DNA of 64,000 bases from assembly GCA_947500505.1 (NCBI GenBank), contig CANMSL010000004.1, forward strand, positions 62,001 through 126,000, given 5' to 3'. Shown here one piece after another: positions 37,308-46,921 of this stretch. Position numbers and translations under genes: made by a program. This stretch comes from an uncultured Aquimarina sp. GTDB lineage: Bacteria > Bacteroidota > Bacteroidia > Flavobacteriales > Flavobacteriaceae. How positions within the stretch are numbered: the stretch's first letter is position 1; each line of letters begins with the position of its first letter. The notes below the pieces were generated by a model. That model was not told the origin of the DNA. It saw nothing but the letters and a program-made list of their open reading frames with translations, and did not search any database.

Positions 37308-38771
37308 CTATAAATCACTAATATAGCTGCCATATAAATCTTTAAATCTAAATCCTTCAGACAATCTATATTTACTAAGTTTTTTATGCTCGACCAATCC
37401 CCATAACAGAAATTCTTTCATAAAATAACTATCGTTTTCTTCAATATCTTCCTGATACTTTTTAATGAGGTCATTTAGTGGTTTAATTCCATCTAACTTC
37501 TCTTTGTACTCAGCTTCCGGAATTTCATCTAAAAGTTCGAAGCCACTTTCTTCAAAAAACCAATCAATTAATTCTTGATAAGGGCTTTTTTCACTTTCTT
37601 TTTCTAATTTTTCGATTTTAGGGAAATACTCAGGAAACAATGTCTTTATAGAATCAGAAATCAAAGTATGTGCAACAGATGCAGCGCCTTCTTGTTCTCC
37701 TTCGTATACCAATTCTACTTTTCCAGTGATTGAAGGTACCACACCCATAAAATCACTTAACCTTAATAAAGTTTGATCGTCACCCGACCTAAGCGCTCTA
37801 TATTCTGCAGTACTCAATAAGTTCTCATATGCAGTAATACTCATTCTGGCACTTACACCACTTTTAGAGTCAATGAACTCACTATCCCTGGCTTCAAAAC
37901 TTATTTGTTCTAATATATCTTTTGCTAAATCCGGAACATGAATCAGATTGCTTTGTCGCGAATCCAATTGTGCTTCTTGCTGAGTAATTGTTTTTGCAAT
38001 TTCAATGGTTTCCGGATAATGTGTGAGGATCTGTGAGCCTATCCTATCTTTTAGTGGAGTAACAATACTCCCTCTGTTTGTATAATCTTCGGGATTAGCC
38101 GTAAATACAAATTGCATATCTAAAGGCAGACGAAGTTTAAACCCTCTAATCTGAATATCCCCTTCCTGTAAAATATTAAACAAGGCAACCTGGATTCGGG
38201 CTTGTAAATCCGGTAATTCATTAATCACAAAAATACAACGATTGGCTCTTGGAATCATCCCAAAATGGATAACCCTGTCATCTGCATAGCTTAGTTTTAG
38301 GTTTGCTGCTTTTATAGGGTCAACATCTCCAATAATATCGGCAACTGTTACATCTGGTGTTGCTAGTTTTTCTGCAAAACGATCACTTCTGTGCATCCAG
38401 GAGATTGGCGTTTCATCACCTTTCTCTTTTAGTAAATTAACCGCATATCTGGATATTGGGTAAAATGGATCGTCATTAATCTCTGATCCTTCTACAACCG
38501 GAATCCATTCATCAAGTAAATTTATCATCTGTCGCGCCAATCTTGTCTTTGCCTGACCTCTTAATCCCAACAAATTAATATTATGTCTTGATAAAATTGC
38601 TCGTTCCAATTCTGGAATTACCGTATTTTCATATCCGTGAATCCCTGTAAAAGTGATATCCCGATTGTTTATTTTAGTTCTTAGGTTATCCCTCAGTTCG
38701 TCTTTTATACTTTTACTTTTATATCCTGAATCCTTAAGTTGTCCGAATGTTATAGTGTTCTTAGTATTCAT
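37308..38771 (-). CDS. MoxR/ChlI-type AAA+ ATPase
   Basis: 487 residues. Walker A is GLRGQAKT at 69-76. The Walker B region is 'RCIFVINELPDLQARIQVAL', where N-E stands in for D-E; then come 'EGDIQIRGFKLRLPL', sensor 1 'FVFTANPEDYTNRG' and arginine-finger-like 'PLKDRIGSQI'. The core resembles magnesium-chelatase I subunits and MoxR ATPases. The C-terminal part is helical. With the vWA protein just upstream in the operon (38 bp gap) it forms the usual ATPase-vWA pair used to remodel or metallate a protein partner. The client is unknown. Confidence 0.9.
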   Translation of the reverse strand: MNTKNTITFGQLKDSGYKSKSIKDELRDNLRTKINNRDITFTGIHGYENTVIPELERAILSRHNINLLGLRGQAKTRLARQMINLLDEWIPVVEGSEINDDPFYPISRYAVNLLKEKGDETPISWMHRSDRFAEKLATPDVTVADIIGDVDPIKAANLKLSYADDRVIHFGMIPRANRCIFVINELPDLQARIQVALFNILQEGDIQIRGFKLRLPLDMQFVFTANPEDYTNRGSIVTPLKDRIGSQILTHYPETIEIAKTITQQEAQLDSRQSNLIHVPDLAKDILEQISFEARDSEFIDSKSGVSARMSITAYENLLSTAEYRALRSGDDQTLLRLSDFMGVVPSITGKVELVYEGEQEGAASVAHTLISDSIKTLFPEYFPKIEKLEKESEKSPYQELIDWFFEESGFELLDEIPEAEYKEKLDGIKPLNDLIKKYQEDIEENDSYFMKEFLLWGLVEHKKLSKYRLSEGFRFKDLYGSYISDL

Positions 38772-38808
38772 ATTTCTTTTCCGTAATATTCTAAATTTAG
38801 ATTATTTA

Positions 38809-39939
38809 TTATCCTCTAATTCTTTTTTTTCTATTGGTTTCATAATCTTCAAAAATCATCTCTCCCAGACCTTTTAAACCTGTGTAAAAAGCCTTTCCTT
38901 GATTAGCATAGGTAAATTCTCGTACAAATTGCATTAAATAAGGATCCTTGGCAATCATAAATGTGGTTATGGGTATATGCAATTTTCTGGCTTGCTGTGC
39001 CATCATATAACACTTATTTACAATCTGGAGATCTAGTCCATTACTGTTTTTATAGTATTGACCATCTGGCATTCTCAGGCAACTTGGTTTACCATCGGTA
39101 ATCATAAAAATTTGTTTATTGGTGTTACGTTTTCTTCTTAGCATATCCATAGCCAGTTGTAATCCTGCAACAGTGTTAGTATGATAAGGACCTACCTGAA
39201 GATAGGGTAAGTCTTTGATGGCAATAGGCCAGGCGTCGTTACCGAAAACCAGAATATCCAATGTATCCTTAGGGTATCTTGTGGTAATAAGCTCTGCCAG
39301 TGCCATAGCAACTTTTTTTGCAGGAGTAATCCGGTCTTCTCCATATAAAATCATGCTGTGACTGATGTCAATCATCAATACGGTACTCATCTGAGCTTTG
39401 TATTGCGTTTCTTCTACTACCAGATCATCCTCTGTGAGGTTTAATTCTCCTATTCCGTGATTAATTTGGGCATTTTTTAAACTTTCTGTAATAGATATTC
39501 GTTCCAGCGCATCTCCGTACTGATAGTTCCGATATTCACCAGCATGTTCATCGCCTCTTCCCGTATATTTGGTTCTGTGATTGCCAGAACCACTACGTTT
39601 TAGGTTTCCAAAAATCTGATCCAATGCCCGTTGCCTTATAGCTCGTTCGGTTTTAGAAGTAATAGACAACCCTCCTTTACCATCTGGTTTTATCTCTTCT
39701 CGGATATATCCTTTTTTCTTAAGATCTTCAATAAAATCATCCAATGTGTAGTCTTCACTGGTAAGTTCATACTCTTTGTCCAACTCTCTCAACCAATCCA
39801 AAGCTTCGTCCAGATCTCCTGAAGTATGTGTGATAATTTCCTGAAAAATATCAAAAAGTTTATCAAATGGAGATTGTTCCGGCGCTTTATAATGCTTAAA
39901 AGCAAATCCTTTTTTAAAAATTTCCTTTTTCTTTTTCAT
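38809..39939 (-). CDS. vWA-domain partner of the AAA+ ATPase
   Basis: 376 residues. The N-terminal 150 are charged and helical. The vWA domain begins near 185 with the MIDAS motif DISHS at 191-195, followed by 'ITPAKKVAMALAELI', 'DTLDILVFGNDAW' and the distal 'MITDGKPSCL'. The metal-ion site is therefore complete and should bind Mg for contact with the ATPase or a client. The order vWA then ATPase on the minus strand resembles ChlD/ChlI- and RavA/ViaA-like pairs. It is cytoplasmic. Confidence 0.9.
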   Translation of the reverse strand: MKKKKEIFKKGFAFKHYKAPEQSPFDKLFDIFQEIITHTSGDLDEALDWLRELDKEYELTSEDYTLDDFIEDLKKKGYIREEIKPDGKGGLSITSKTERAIRQRALDQIFGNLKRSGSGNHRTKYTGRGDEHAGEYRNYQYGDALERISITESLKNAQINHGIGELNLTEDDLVVEETQYKAQMSTVLMIDISHSMILYGEDRITPAKKVAMALAELITTRYPKDTLDILVFGNDAWPIAIKDLPYLQVGPYHTNTVAGLQLAMDMLRRKRNTNKQIFMITDGKPSCLRMPDGQYYKNSNGLDLQIVNKCYMMAQQARKLHIPITTFMIAKDPYLMQFVREFTYANQGKAFYTGLKGLGEMIFEDYETNRKKRIRG

Positions 39940-40075
39940 TATATAAATTTAACACATTTTGCAAAAGATACCGACCGAACTGGAAGGTAATCATATAGAA
40001 TTAACAAATGTTTTGGAGAATTAGACTCACATATCAACTCTTTCTGTTCTCATCTCATAAATTCTCCACAATTCT

Positions 40076-40083
40076 TATCTTTG
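40076..40083 (+). promoter_or_regulatory. Candidate -7 element (TATCTTTG)
   Basis: TATCTTTG matches TAnnTTTG and lies 74 bp before ATG 40158 of the serine hydrolase. It supports that start over more upstream in-frame ATG codons, which would fall before the transcript. No clear -33 TTG is present. Confidence 0.4.
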
Positions 40084-40157
40084 AGAAGTCAGGCATATTT
40101 TTTAATCTATACTCTGAGAATTGCATATATCAAATTACAAAACATCTTAATCATCTT

Positions 40158-41375
40158 ATGAAAAATATTCTTTTGTCGTTACTTTGGTTTCCTACTTTGG
40201 TAAACCTCTTTCCATATAAAAGCAGAAAAACAAAGGCTATTGTGTTGATTATTATATTTGGAATTTTGACCTTATCCTGTAAACAAAAAAATCCTTTAGA
40301 AAAGGTTTTAGACTCTGATACTGAAAAAATAAGCACAGTAATAAATGATATTGAGAAATATGAGGTTCAAATCTTATATAGTCAGATAGATCGAGACAAA
40401 AACGGAAAGATAATTTTTTCTGATTACGAATTCAACGTTTCTGATAGCACCTATTTTTATCCTGCCAGTTCTGTTAAATTTCCAATCGCACTTATTGCTT
40501 TAGAAAAACTAAACGAATTACAAAACAGCGGGATTTCTATTAATAAAGGAACGACTTTTATCCTGCAGCGAGATACACTTTACACTACCATTGAGGATGA
40601 GATCACTAAGATCTTTGCAGTAAGCGACAATCAGGCATACAATCGTTTATTTGAGTTTCTAGGACAGGATTATATCAATAAAAAATTACAATCTAAAAAT
40701 CTTTCAGGTCAGATTTCACATCGATTATCTGCTTTACACGCTCATAATCCGAAAACACAATCAATACTTTTTAAAAATGTTAAAGAAGATAGTACTGTAG
40801 TATATCATCAGGAAAGTATTGACAATGTACATCCTCCAAAATTATCACTAAAGAAACTACTCAAAGGAAAAGGCTATATCTATAACGATACATTACTACA
40901 ACGTCCAAAAGATTTTTCTGAAAAAAATTACCTCCCATTACGGTCTTTACATGAGATGATGAAGCGTATTCAGTTTCCTGAAACATTTACTGAAAAACTA
41001 CGTTTTGATCTTTCTAGAAAAGATCAAGAGTTCGTTATTAAGGCGATGAATACTTTACCAAAAGAAGCAGGTTATGATAAAAAAGAATATTACGACGGTT
41101 TCGTAAAGTTTTTTATGTTTGGAGATACCAAAGAAGACATTCCGGAACATATTAAAATCTATAATAAAGTTGGGTATGCATACGGATATCTAACAGATTG
41201 CGCTTACATTAAGGACACCAAGAACGACATTGAGTTTATTCTTTCCGCAACTATACACGTCAATGAAAATGAAATTTTTAACGATGATAACTACCAATAT
41301 GATGAAATAGGAATTCCTTTTTTGGCAGAACTAGGACGGCAAATTTATGATTTAGAAAAACTGCGTAAGAAGTAG
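40158..41375 (+). CDS. Class A beta-lactamase-like serine hydrolase (lipoprotein)
   Basis: 405 residues from ATG 40158. An in-frame ATG at 40008 would add a non-signal leader and precede the candidate promoter. A hydrophobic stretch near residues 30-42 ends in the lipobox 'LTLSC'. The penicillin-binding fold shows the catalytic S-x-x-K (Ser104-Lys107 in 'PASSVKFP') and S-D-N (156-158 in 'VSDNQAYNRLFE'). The K-T-G box is less clear ('NKVGYAYG'). Family members act on peptidoglycan-like or beta-lactam substrates in the periplasm; resistance cannot be inferred. It is a single gene. Confidence 0.85.
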   Translation: MKNILLSLLWFPTLVNLFPYKSRKTKAIVLIIIFGILTLSCKQKNPLEKVLDSDTEKISTVINDIEKYEVQILYSQIDRDKNGKIIFSDYEFNVSDSTYFYPASSVKFPIALIALEKLNELQNSGISINKGTTFILQRDTLYTTIEDEITKIFAVSDNQAYNRLFEFLGQDYINKKLQSKNLSGQISHRLSALHAHNPKTQSILFKNVKEDSTVVYHQESIDNVHPPKLSLKKLLKGKGYIYNDTLLQRPKDFSEKNYLPLRSLHEMMKRIQFPETFTEKLRFDLSRKDQEFVIKAMNTLPKEAGYDKKEYYDGFVKFFMFGDTKEDIPEHIKIYNKVGYAYGYLTDCAYIKDTKNDIEFILSATIHVNENEIFNDDNYQYDEIGIPFLAELGRQIYDLEKLRKK

Positions 41376-41648
41376 GATGATTTAAAAACAAGTATTTTTT
41401 TAATGATTTCTCAAAAAAAGTCTTCAAAACCGCTTTGAAATTTACGATTTTATGATTTATTTACATTTTTTTAACAAAATTATATCTTAAAAAAGACTTT
41501 TTATCATTTAATTTTGACATCCCCTATATTTTAAGAATGTCTAATTTTAGTACAAACAATTACAACAGTATGGTTACCACATTGATAATCTAGAACTGTA
41601 TACTTCCTTAAGGACGTACTAGTATATAGTTTCTAATAAACATAAAAT

Positions 41649-41996
41649 ATGAAACGATATATACTTTTATCCTTACTTTTATCTTTGGGCACACTATACC
41701 CCAATACTTTTTATTTCGCAACAAATTTTTCGAATACTCCTCGAAATCAGATAGATCGTAAGCTCCCTGATGAAGAGGTCAAACGACGAGGATTTGATGT
41801 GCTGGCAGCAGAAATAATCGAACAGATTGATGAGATTGATTTAAGAAAAATGGCACGCTCTGATATCTTCGAAACTTCTTATGGTTTTAGATGGAAGATG
41901 ATTAATCTACATACCGGAAATATTATTATTATTAAAGTTGATAAGAATTTCAAGTTAATCTCGGCCAGAAATAGTAAAAAATCAAACGTGATGTAA
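41649..41996 (+). CDS. Hypothetical small exported protein
   Basis: 115 residues with a probable signal peptide (hydrophobic residues 4-18). The mature portion is charged, with a helical 'EEVKRRGFDVLAAEIIEQIDEIDLRKMAR' type segment, then strands 'FRWKMINLHTGNIIIIKVDK' and 'FKLISARN'. The family is not recognised. About 270 bp upstream are A+T-rich with no clear promoter. Confidence 0.6.
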   Translation: MKRYILLSLLLSLGTLYPNTFYFATNFSNTPRNQIDRKLPDEEVKRRGFDVLAAEIIEQIDEIDLRKMARSDIFETSYGFRWKMINLHTGNIIIIKVDKNFKLISARNSKKSNVM

Positions 41997-42359
41997 CTTT
42001 AGGTACTTTTATATAAAAATAGCATCTCCATTATGCTTTTATAATCTACTAAGCACTCCCAATATATCAAGTTACTATTGACATATTTTATTAAAATATA
42101 GTATTTACCTAGAGAAAGTATCCTATCTACCGCTACTATTTCTTAGAAGCAGATGTTACCGGCACTTCTTCTATTATTTTCTGGTTTCTCCCATCAAAAT
42201 CAGATAGTATGATATAATTTTTTTAAAATGGGTTCTATAAATTTCAAAAAGTTGATTTTAGTCACCTAAATATGGCAATTTTGACCTTAACACCCCTTTA
42301 AGAGTTTCGCGTTGTCATTTTCTTAACTTTAAGCTCATAATTAGGCAATCATCAATCAA
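41997..42359. other. Intergenic region with a possible minus-strand gene remnant
   Basis: A minus-strand frame ending at TAG 42136-42138 reads about 27 protein-like residues, including 'ILSDFDGRNQKIIEEVPVTS'. It is closed upstream by stops and has no start, so it may be the tail of a lost gene. The family is not known. Otherwise this 363-bp gap shows no feature. Confidence 0.3.
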
Positions 42360-43133
42360 ATGTTACTAAAATATATTCCGTTAGCGCTCATTTGTTATTG
42401 TATTTCTGGTTTTTCCCAAGAGAAAATATCTTTAGTATATACAGGAAATATGGGTGTCTACTTATCTAATAAAGAATCTTCTGTTTTAATTGATGGGCTT
42501 CACACTAGATACGGAGATGATTATCTTTTTCCTTCAGCTAAAATTATAGACACCTTACTTACTCAATTACAACCAGATGCCATACTTTTTACACATTATC
42601 ACAGAGATCATTTTAGTGCATCACTAGCTGCAGATTATCTTACTACTAACACCAAAGCAGTTTTGCTTGGTCCCAATCAGGTTACCAGAGAAATTAAAAA
42701 ATTTAAAGACCGTACGTTTTCAATTGCTACGAATAATTACATTAAGCAAACTATTAAGGTAAAGGATTTAAAAATTACGGGAGTAAAAATTGACCACGCT
42801 GGTAAACGGCATTTTTCTGTAGAGAATGTCGGCTATATAATCAATTTTAAAACAAAGAACATTCTGCACATTGGTGATACCAATTGGATGGAAGATATTC
42901 GTTTGTTTGATCAACTAGACTTGTCAAAAGAAAAAATAGATATTGCTATACTTCCCTATTGGATGCTTTTACAAACTGATGCATCTCAACTCATAAAAAA
43001 ACACATGAATCCTAAGCAGGTTATTGCAACACATATTTCTCCCAGAATAAAACAACAAGAATTACAGGATATTAAAAAACAATATCCGGAGATACATTTC
43101 TTAACAACTCTCGAAGAAAAACTACACTTATAA
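42360..43133 (+). CDS. Exported MBL-fold metallo-hydrolase
   Basis: 257 residues with a signal peptide ending 'ISGFSQ'. The metallo-beta-lactamase motif is complete: 'THYHRDH' at 78-84 (His79, His81, Asp83, His84), then 'KIDHAGKRHF', 'ILHIGDTNW' with the bridging Asp, and a late 'ATHISPR' His. It is of the UlaG/YtnP-like small MBL type found in the periplasm of Bacteroidetes. The substrate is unknown. The 18-bp gap to the BNR-propeller gene suggests an operon. Confidence 0.88.
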   Translation: MLLKYIPLALICYCISGFSQEKISLVYTGNMGVYLSNKESSVLIDGLHTRYGDDYLFPSAKIIDTLLTQLQPDAILFTHYHRDHFSASLAADYLTTNTKAVLLGPNQVTREIKKFKDRTFSIATNNYIKQTIKVKDLKITGVKIDHAGKRHFSVENVGYIINFKTKNILHIGDTNWMEDIRLFDQLDLSKEKIDIAILPYWMLLQTDASQLIKKHMNPKQVIATHISPRIKQQELQDIKKQYPEIHFLTTLEEKLHL

Positions 43134-43151
43134 TTAACTCACTACTACAAA

Positions 43152-46100
43152 ATGAAAAGACTGTTATTTTTAATCTCCTTATTAGCATCGCTAACATTTA
43201 CGGCGCAAGAGTTTTCGATGGATTATGTAAAAAAGATGAATCCTCGTAATGTTGGGCCAGGCGGAATGAGCGGACGTGTAACTTCTATAGATGTGGTTAT
43301 TTCAGATCCGGATATTATATACGCGGGAACTGCTTCCGGAGGACTTTGGAAATCTACTTCCGGAGGAATTAAATGGGAACCGGTATTCGATAAAGAGCTT
43401 ACCGCTTCTATCGGAGCTGTTTCTATACAGCAATCCAATCCGTCGGTAATTTGGGTTGGAACTGGCGAAGGGAACCCCAGAAATAGTCTAAACGGAGGAT
43501 ACGGAATTTATAAGTCTCTGGACGGTGGCAAGAACTGGAAGCTAATGGGATTAGAAAAAACCAGACATATCCATAGGATAATTGTAGATCCAACAGACCC
43601 GAATACGGTTTACGTAGCTGCCATAGGTTCTCCGTGGGGAGAACATCCGGAAAGAGGAATTTTCAAAACTACAGATGGTGGAGAAACCTGGAACAAAATA
43701 CTTTTCGCTAATAATAAAACAGGAGCAGCTGATTTAGTAATGGATCCTACTAATCCCAATAAATTAATTGCAGCTTTGTGGGAGCATAAACGTGATCCCT
43801 GGTTTTTTAAATCAGGAGGAGAAGGTTCTGGATTATATATTACTCACGACGGTGGAAAAACATGGCAGGAAAGAACAGATAAAGATGGATTGCCCAAAGG
43901 GGATTTAGGGCGTATCGGAATCGCAATTTCCCAAAATAAGCCCAATATCGTTTATGCATTGATCGAAGCAAAGAAAAATGCGCTCTATAAATCAGAAGAT
44001 GGTGGTTTTAACTGGAAGAAAATAAATGATAAAAATGATATTGGTAATCGTCCGTTCTACTATTCTGAAATTTATGTAGATCCTCAAAATGAAAACAGAA
44101 TATATTCTGTTTTCACCTATGTAAATGTATCCGAAGATGGGGGTAAAAACTTTAAACAATTAATGCCTGCGTATGGTGTAGATAATGGGGTACATCCTGA
44201 TCACCACGCCTGGTGGATCCATCCGGAAGACGGTAATTTTATGATTGATGGTAATGATGGAGGGCTAAATATTACTCGTGATGGAGGAAAATCATGGAGG
44301 TTTATAGGAAACCTACCTGTAGCCCAATTCTATCATATTAATGTAGATAACGAATACCCTTATAACGTATATGGTGGTATGCAGGATAATGGCAGCTGGC
44401 GCGGACCAGCTTATGTTTGGAAAGCACAGGGAATAAGAAATTCATACTGGCAGGAAATATCCTTTGGAGATGGATTTGATGTAGTACCCGATAAAGATGA
44501 TTCTAGATATGGATGGTCGATGAGTCAACAGGGATTCGTAAGTCGTTATGATTGGATGACCGGTAATAACTATACGATTAGACCCACACATCCTAATCCT
44601 GAAGTGAAATTACGCTTCAACTGGAATGCTGCGATCAATATTGATCCTTTTGATACTAGTACGCTGTATTTTGGAAGTCAATTTGTTCATAAAAGCAAAG
44701 ACAAAGGCTTAACGTGGGAGATCATCTCTCCGGATTTATCCACAAACAATCCTGAAAAATTAAAACAATCCGAAAGTGGTGGTTTAACGATGGATGCCAC
44801 CGGAGCAGAAAATCATTGTACGATTTTAGTAATCGAACCTTCTCCGCTTGAACAAAATATGCTTTGGGCTGCAACTGATGATGGCCGTGTACATATTACC
44901 CAAAATGGAGGTGCAAACTGGACAGATGTTTCTAAAAACATTAAAGGATTACCTATTGGCAGCTGGATTGTACAGATCAAAGCTTCTAACAAGAAAAAAG
45001 GTGAAGCACTATTGGTGGCAAATGATTACCGAAGATTTAATTATACACCCTACGCCTATCGCACTGCGGACTATGGTAAAACCTGGCAGCGTATTGTGGA
45101 TAGTAATGATGTAAAAAGTTATACGTTAAGCATTGTAGAAGATCCAATAGAAAAAAACTTAGTTTTTTTAGGAACAGACGATGGATTATATATTTCTTTG
45201 GATGCTGGAAACAAGTGGACCAAATGGAATGCTGGTTTTCCTACTGTTTCTGTAAAAGATTTGGTGATCCATCCTAGAGAACATGACTTGATAATCGGAA
45301 CTTTTGGTAGGGCTGCCTGGGTGCTAGATGACATAAGACCGCTGCGGGCATTGGCGAAAAATAAAAGTGTTTTAAATCAAAAATTACAACTATTCGAACC
45401 TCCTGTAGCTTATCAGGCAGCATATCAGCAACCTACCGGAAGTCGTTTTGGTGGAGATGCTTTGTTTAATGGCGAAAATCGTGATTTCGGAGCTCATATT
45501 TCCTATTTTGTAACCGTAGCGCAAAAAGAAGCGTCTAAAAAGGAGGAAGCCGATAAAGAAACTGACAAAGAAGATGATGAAGATACTGCTGCAGATGAAA
45601 AGGAAGAAAACAAAGTAAAATGGGATTCTATTCACCTGAAGATTTATGATGGAGATCGATTGATTAGAACGCTAAAGCAAAAAACCCCGGATTCTACCGG
45701 AATCTATAAAATACGCTGGTTTATGGATGAAAGAGGCGTAGATCGCCCATCCAGAACTATCCGAAAGAAACCAACAAGAGAACCTGGAGGTGTAAGCGTA
45801 AAACCCGGAACTTATAAACTTGTGATGGAATATGGTGATCAAAAATCGGAAACTAAAATCCAGGTAAAATCAGATCCCAGATTACAGGTTTCTCAGCAAA
45901 ATATCAACGAGGTTTATGCTGCTTCTAAAGAGCTAGAAGCTATGACACAAACCGCAGCAGATGCTGTGAAACAATTGGTAGAGAGCAAAGAAATTGCTTC
46001 AAAATATCAGAAAGAACTGAAAAAATTAGATAAAAAGAAATATAAAGATCAGATCAAAAATTCCAAAGAGATTATCAAAAAAATTGATTCTACAATGGCA

Positions 46101-46379
46101 ATGTATCTTGGTAAAGAAGACAAACGACAAGGAATTACACGAAATCCTGATGTGAATGTGATGCAACGTCTGGGTAGAGCAAGGCAATACGCAGGAAGCC
46201 GTCAAAATGGGTTGACCAACACTGAAAATACACTGATCAGCCAGGCCAAAGATGCTTTGGCTGATGTGTTAGAAAAAACAAATAATTTCTTTACTACCGA
46301 CTGGAAACCCTATAAGGAAGCCATGGAGAAACTAGAAACTTCTCCGTTTAAAGAAGTAAAAACATTTACAATCAAATAA
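43152..46379 (+). CDS. Large exported BNR/Vps10-like beta-propeller protein
   Basis: 1075 residues with a signal peptide ending 'LTFTAQ'. From residue 30 to about 740 there are at least eight Asp-box (BNR) motifs of the S-x-D-x-G-x-T-W type ('SLDGGKNWK', 'TDGGETWN', 'HDGGKTWQ', 'EDGGFNWK', 'RDGGKSWR'), as in sialidases and sortilin/Vps10 ectodomains. An acidic linker (about 795-815) leads to a beta domain and a Lys-rich helical region (about 920-1070). There is no sialidase arginine triad that I can see. It is a secreted or outer-surface protein; Bacteroidetes call such proteins glycosyl hydrolases by propeller similarity, but activity is unproven. Confidence 0.88.
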   Translation: MKRLLFLISLLASLTFTAQEFSMDYVKKMNPRNVGPGGMSGRVTSIDVVISDPDIIYAGTASGGLWKSTSGGIKWEPVFDKELTASIGAVSIQQSNPSVIWVGTGEGNPRNSLNGGYGIYKSLDGGKNWKLMGLEKTRHIHRIIVDPTDPNTVYVAAIGSPWGEHPERGIFKTTDGGETWNKILFANNKTGAADLVMDPTNPNKLIAALWEHKRDPWFFKSGGEGSGLYITHDGGKTWQERTDKDGLPKGDLGRIGIAISQNKPNIVYALIEAKKNALYKSEDGGFNWKKINDKNDIGNRPFYYSEIYVDPQNENRIYSVFTYVNVSEDGGKNFKQLMPAYGVDNGVHPDHHAWWIHPEDGNFMIDGNDGGLNITRDGGKSWRFIGNLPVAQFYHINVDNEYPYNVYGGMQDNGSWRGPAYVWKAQGIRNSYWQEISFGDGFDVVPDKDDSRYGWSMSQQGFVSRYDWMTGNNYTIRPTHPNPEVKLRFNWNAAINIDPFDTSTLYFGSQFVHKSKDKGLTWEIISPDLSTNNPEKLKQSESGGLTMDATGAENHCTILVIEPSPLEQNMLWAATDDGRVHITQNGGANWTDVSKNIKGLPIGSWIVQIKASNKKKGEALLVANDYRRFNYTPYAYRTADYGKTWQRIVDSNDVKSYTLSIVEDPIEKNLVFLGTDDGLYISLDAGNKWTKWNAGFPTVSVKDLVIHPREHDLIIGTFGRAAWVLDDIRPLRALAKNKSVLNQKLQLFEPPVAYQAAYQQPTGSRFGGDALFNGENRDFGAHISYFVTVAQKEASKKEEADKETDKEDDEDTAADEKEENKVKWDSIHLKIYDGDRLIRTLKQKTPDSTGIYKIRWFMDERGVDRPSRTIRKKPTREPGGVSVKPGTYKLVMEYGDQKSETKIQVKSDPRLQVSQQNINEVYAASKELEAMTQTAADAVKQLVESKEIASKYQKELKKLDKKKYKDQIKNSKEIIKKIDSTMAMYLGKEDKRQGITRNPDVNVMQRLGRARQYAGSRQNGLTNTENTLISQAKDALADVLEKTNNFFTTDWKPYKEAMEKLETSPFKEVKTFTIK

Positions 46380-46391
46380 AACCTTTTATCA

Positions 46392-46604
46392 ATGAAAAAA
46401 CTTATCATTTTAGGAATGGGGCTGCTACTATTCTTCTCCTGCAAGGAGGAAAAGAAAGAAGAAATTGCCCAAGAGATTACGATCAAGGAATACTCAATCG
46501 AACAGTTTATGGATAATGAAAATGCATTTGCAAATGGGTTTTCTAAAGACAAATCCAAGGTTTTGATGATCAGTATCTCTGATAGCAAGTGTCAATACGT
46601 ATAA
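46392..46604 (+). pseudogene. N-terminal stub of an S9-family peptidase lipoprotein
   Basis: 70 residues: lipoprotein signal ('LLLFFSCKEEKKEE'), then 'YSIEQFMDNENAFANGFSKD' and 'KSKVLMISISDSKCQYV', and a stop. This matches the start of S9 (prolyl-oligopeptidase-like) lipoproteins that I know from flavobacteria, where the first propeller blade is followed by some 600 residues including the hydrolase domain. All of that is gone. It lies 12 bp after the BNR-propeller gene, so a former operon partner has been deleted. Confidence 0.6.
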
Positions 46605-46921
46605 TACCGGTTACCATTACGAAGTGGCTTTATTGATCACTACTTTAATATTATTATGATTACTGTCAAAAATACGCATAAGTATAGACGATCGTATAGA
46701 GCAGCTGAATATAGTGTAAAAATCAAAAATAGTACGACTAGAATATCTGATGAACTACTTTACCAATATCGATTTTGACTGGTCGCAGATAGAAGTATTG
46801 TTTAACACCTACTTTATAAGTAAAAAATAAATGGCATTGCGCTCACAATACCAATGATTAGTTTCTACATTTCAACGAAATTATCGTATACTCATCTAAT
46901 TCTTTTACGAACACTTAAGTA
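46605..46921. other. Degenerate intergenic region after the S9 stub
   Basis: Two short open stretches are visible: ATG-initiated 'MNYFTNIDFDWSQIEVLFNT' ending at TAA near 46830, and an overlapping 40-residue frame ending 'ISDELLYQYRF'. Neither resembles a known family or the missing S9 domains. Probably scrambled coding debris. Confidence 0.3.
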
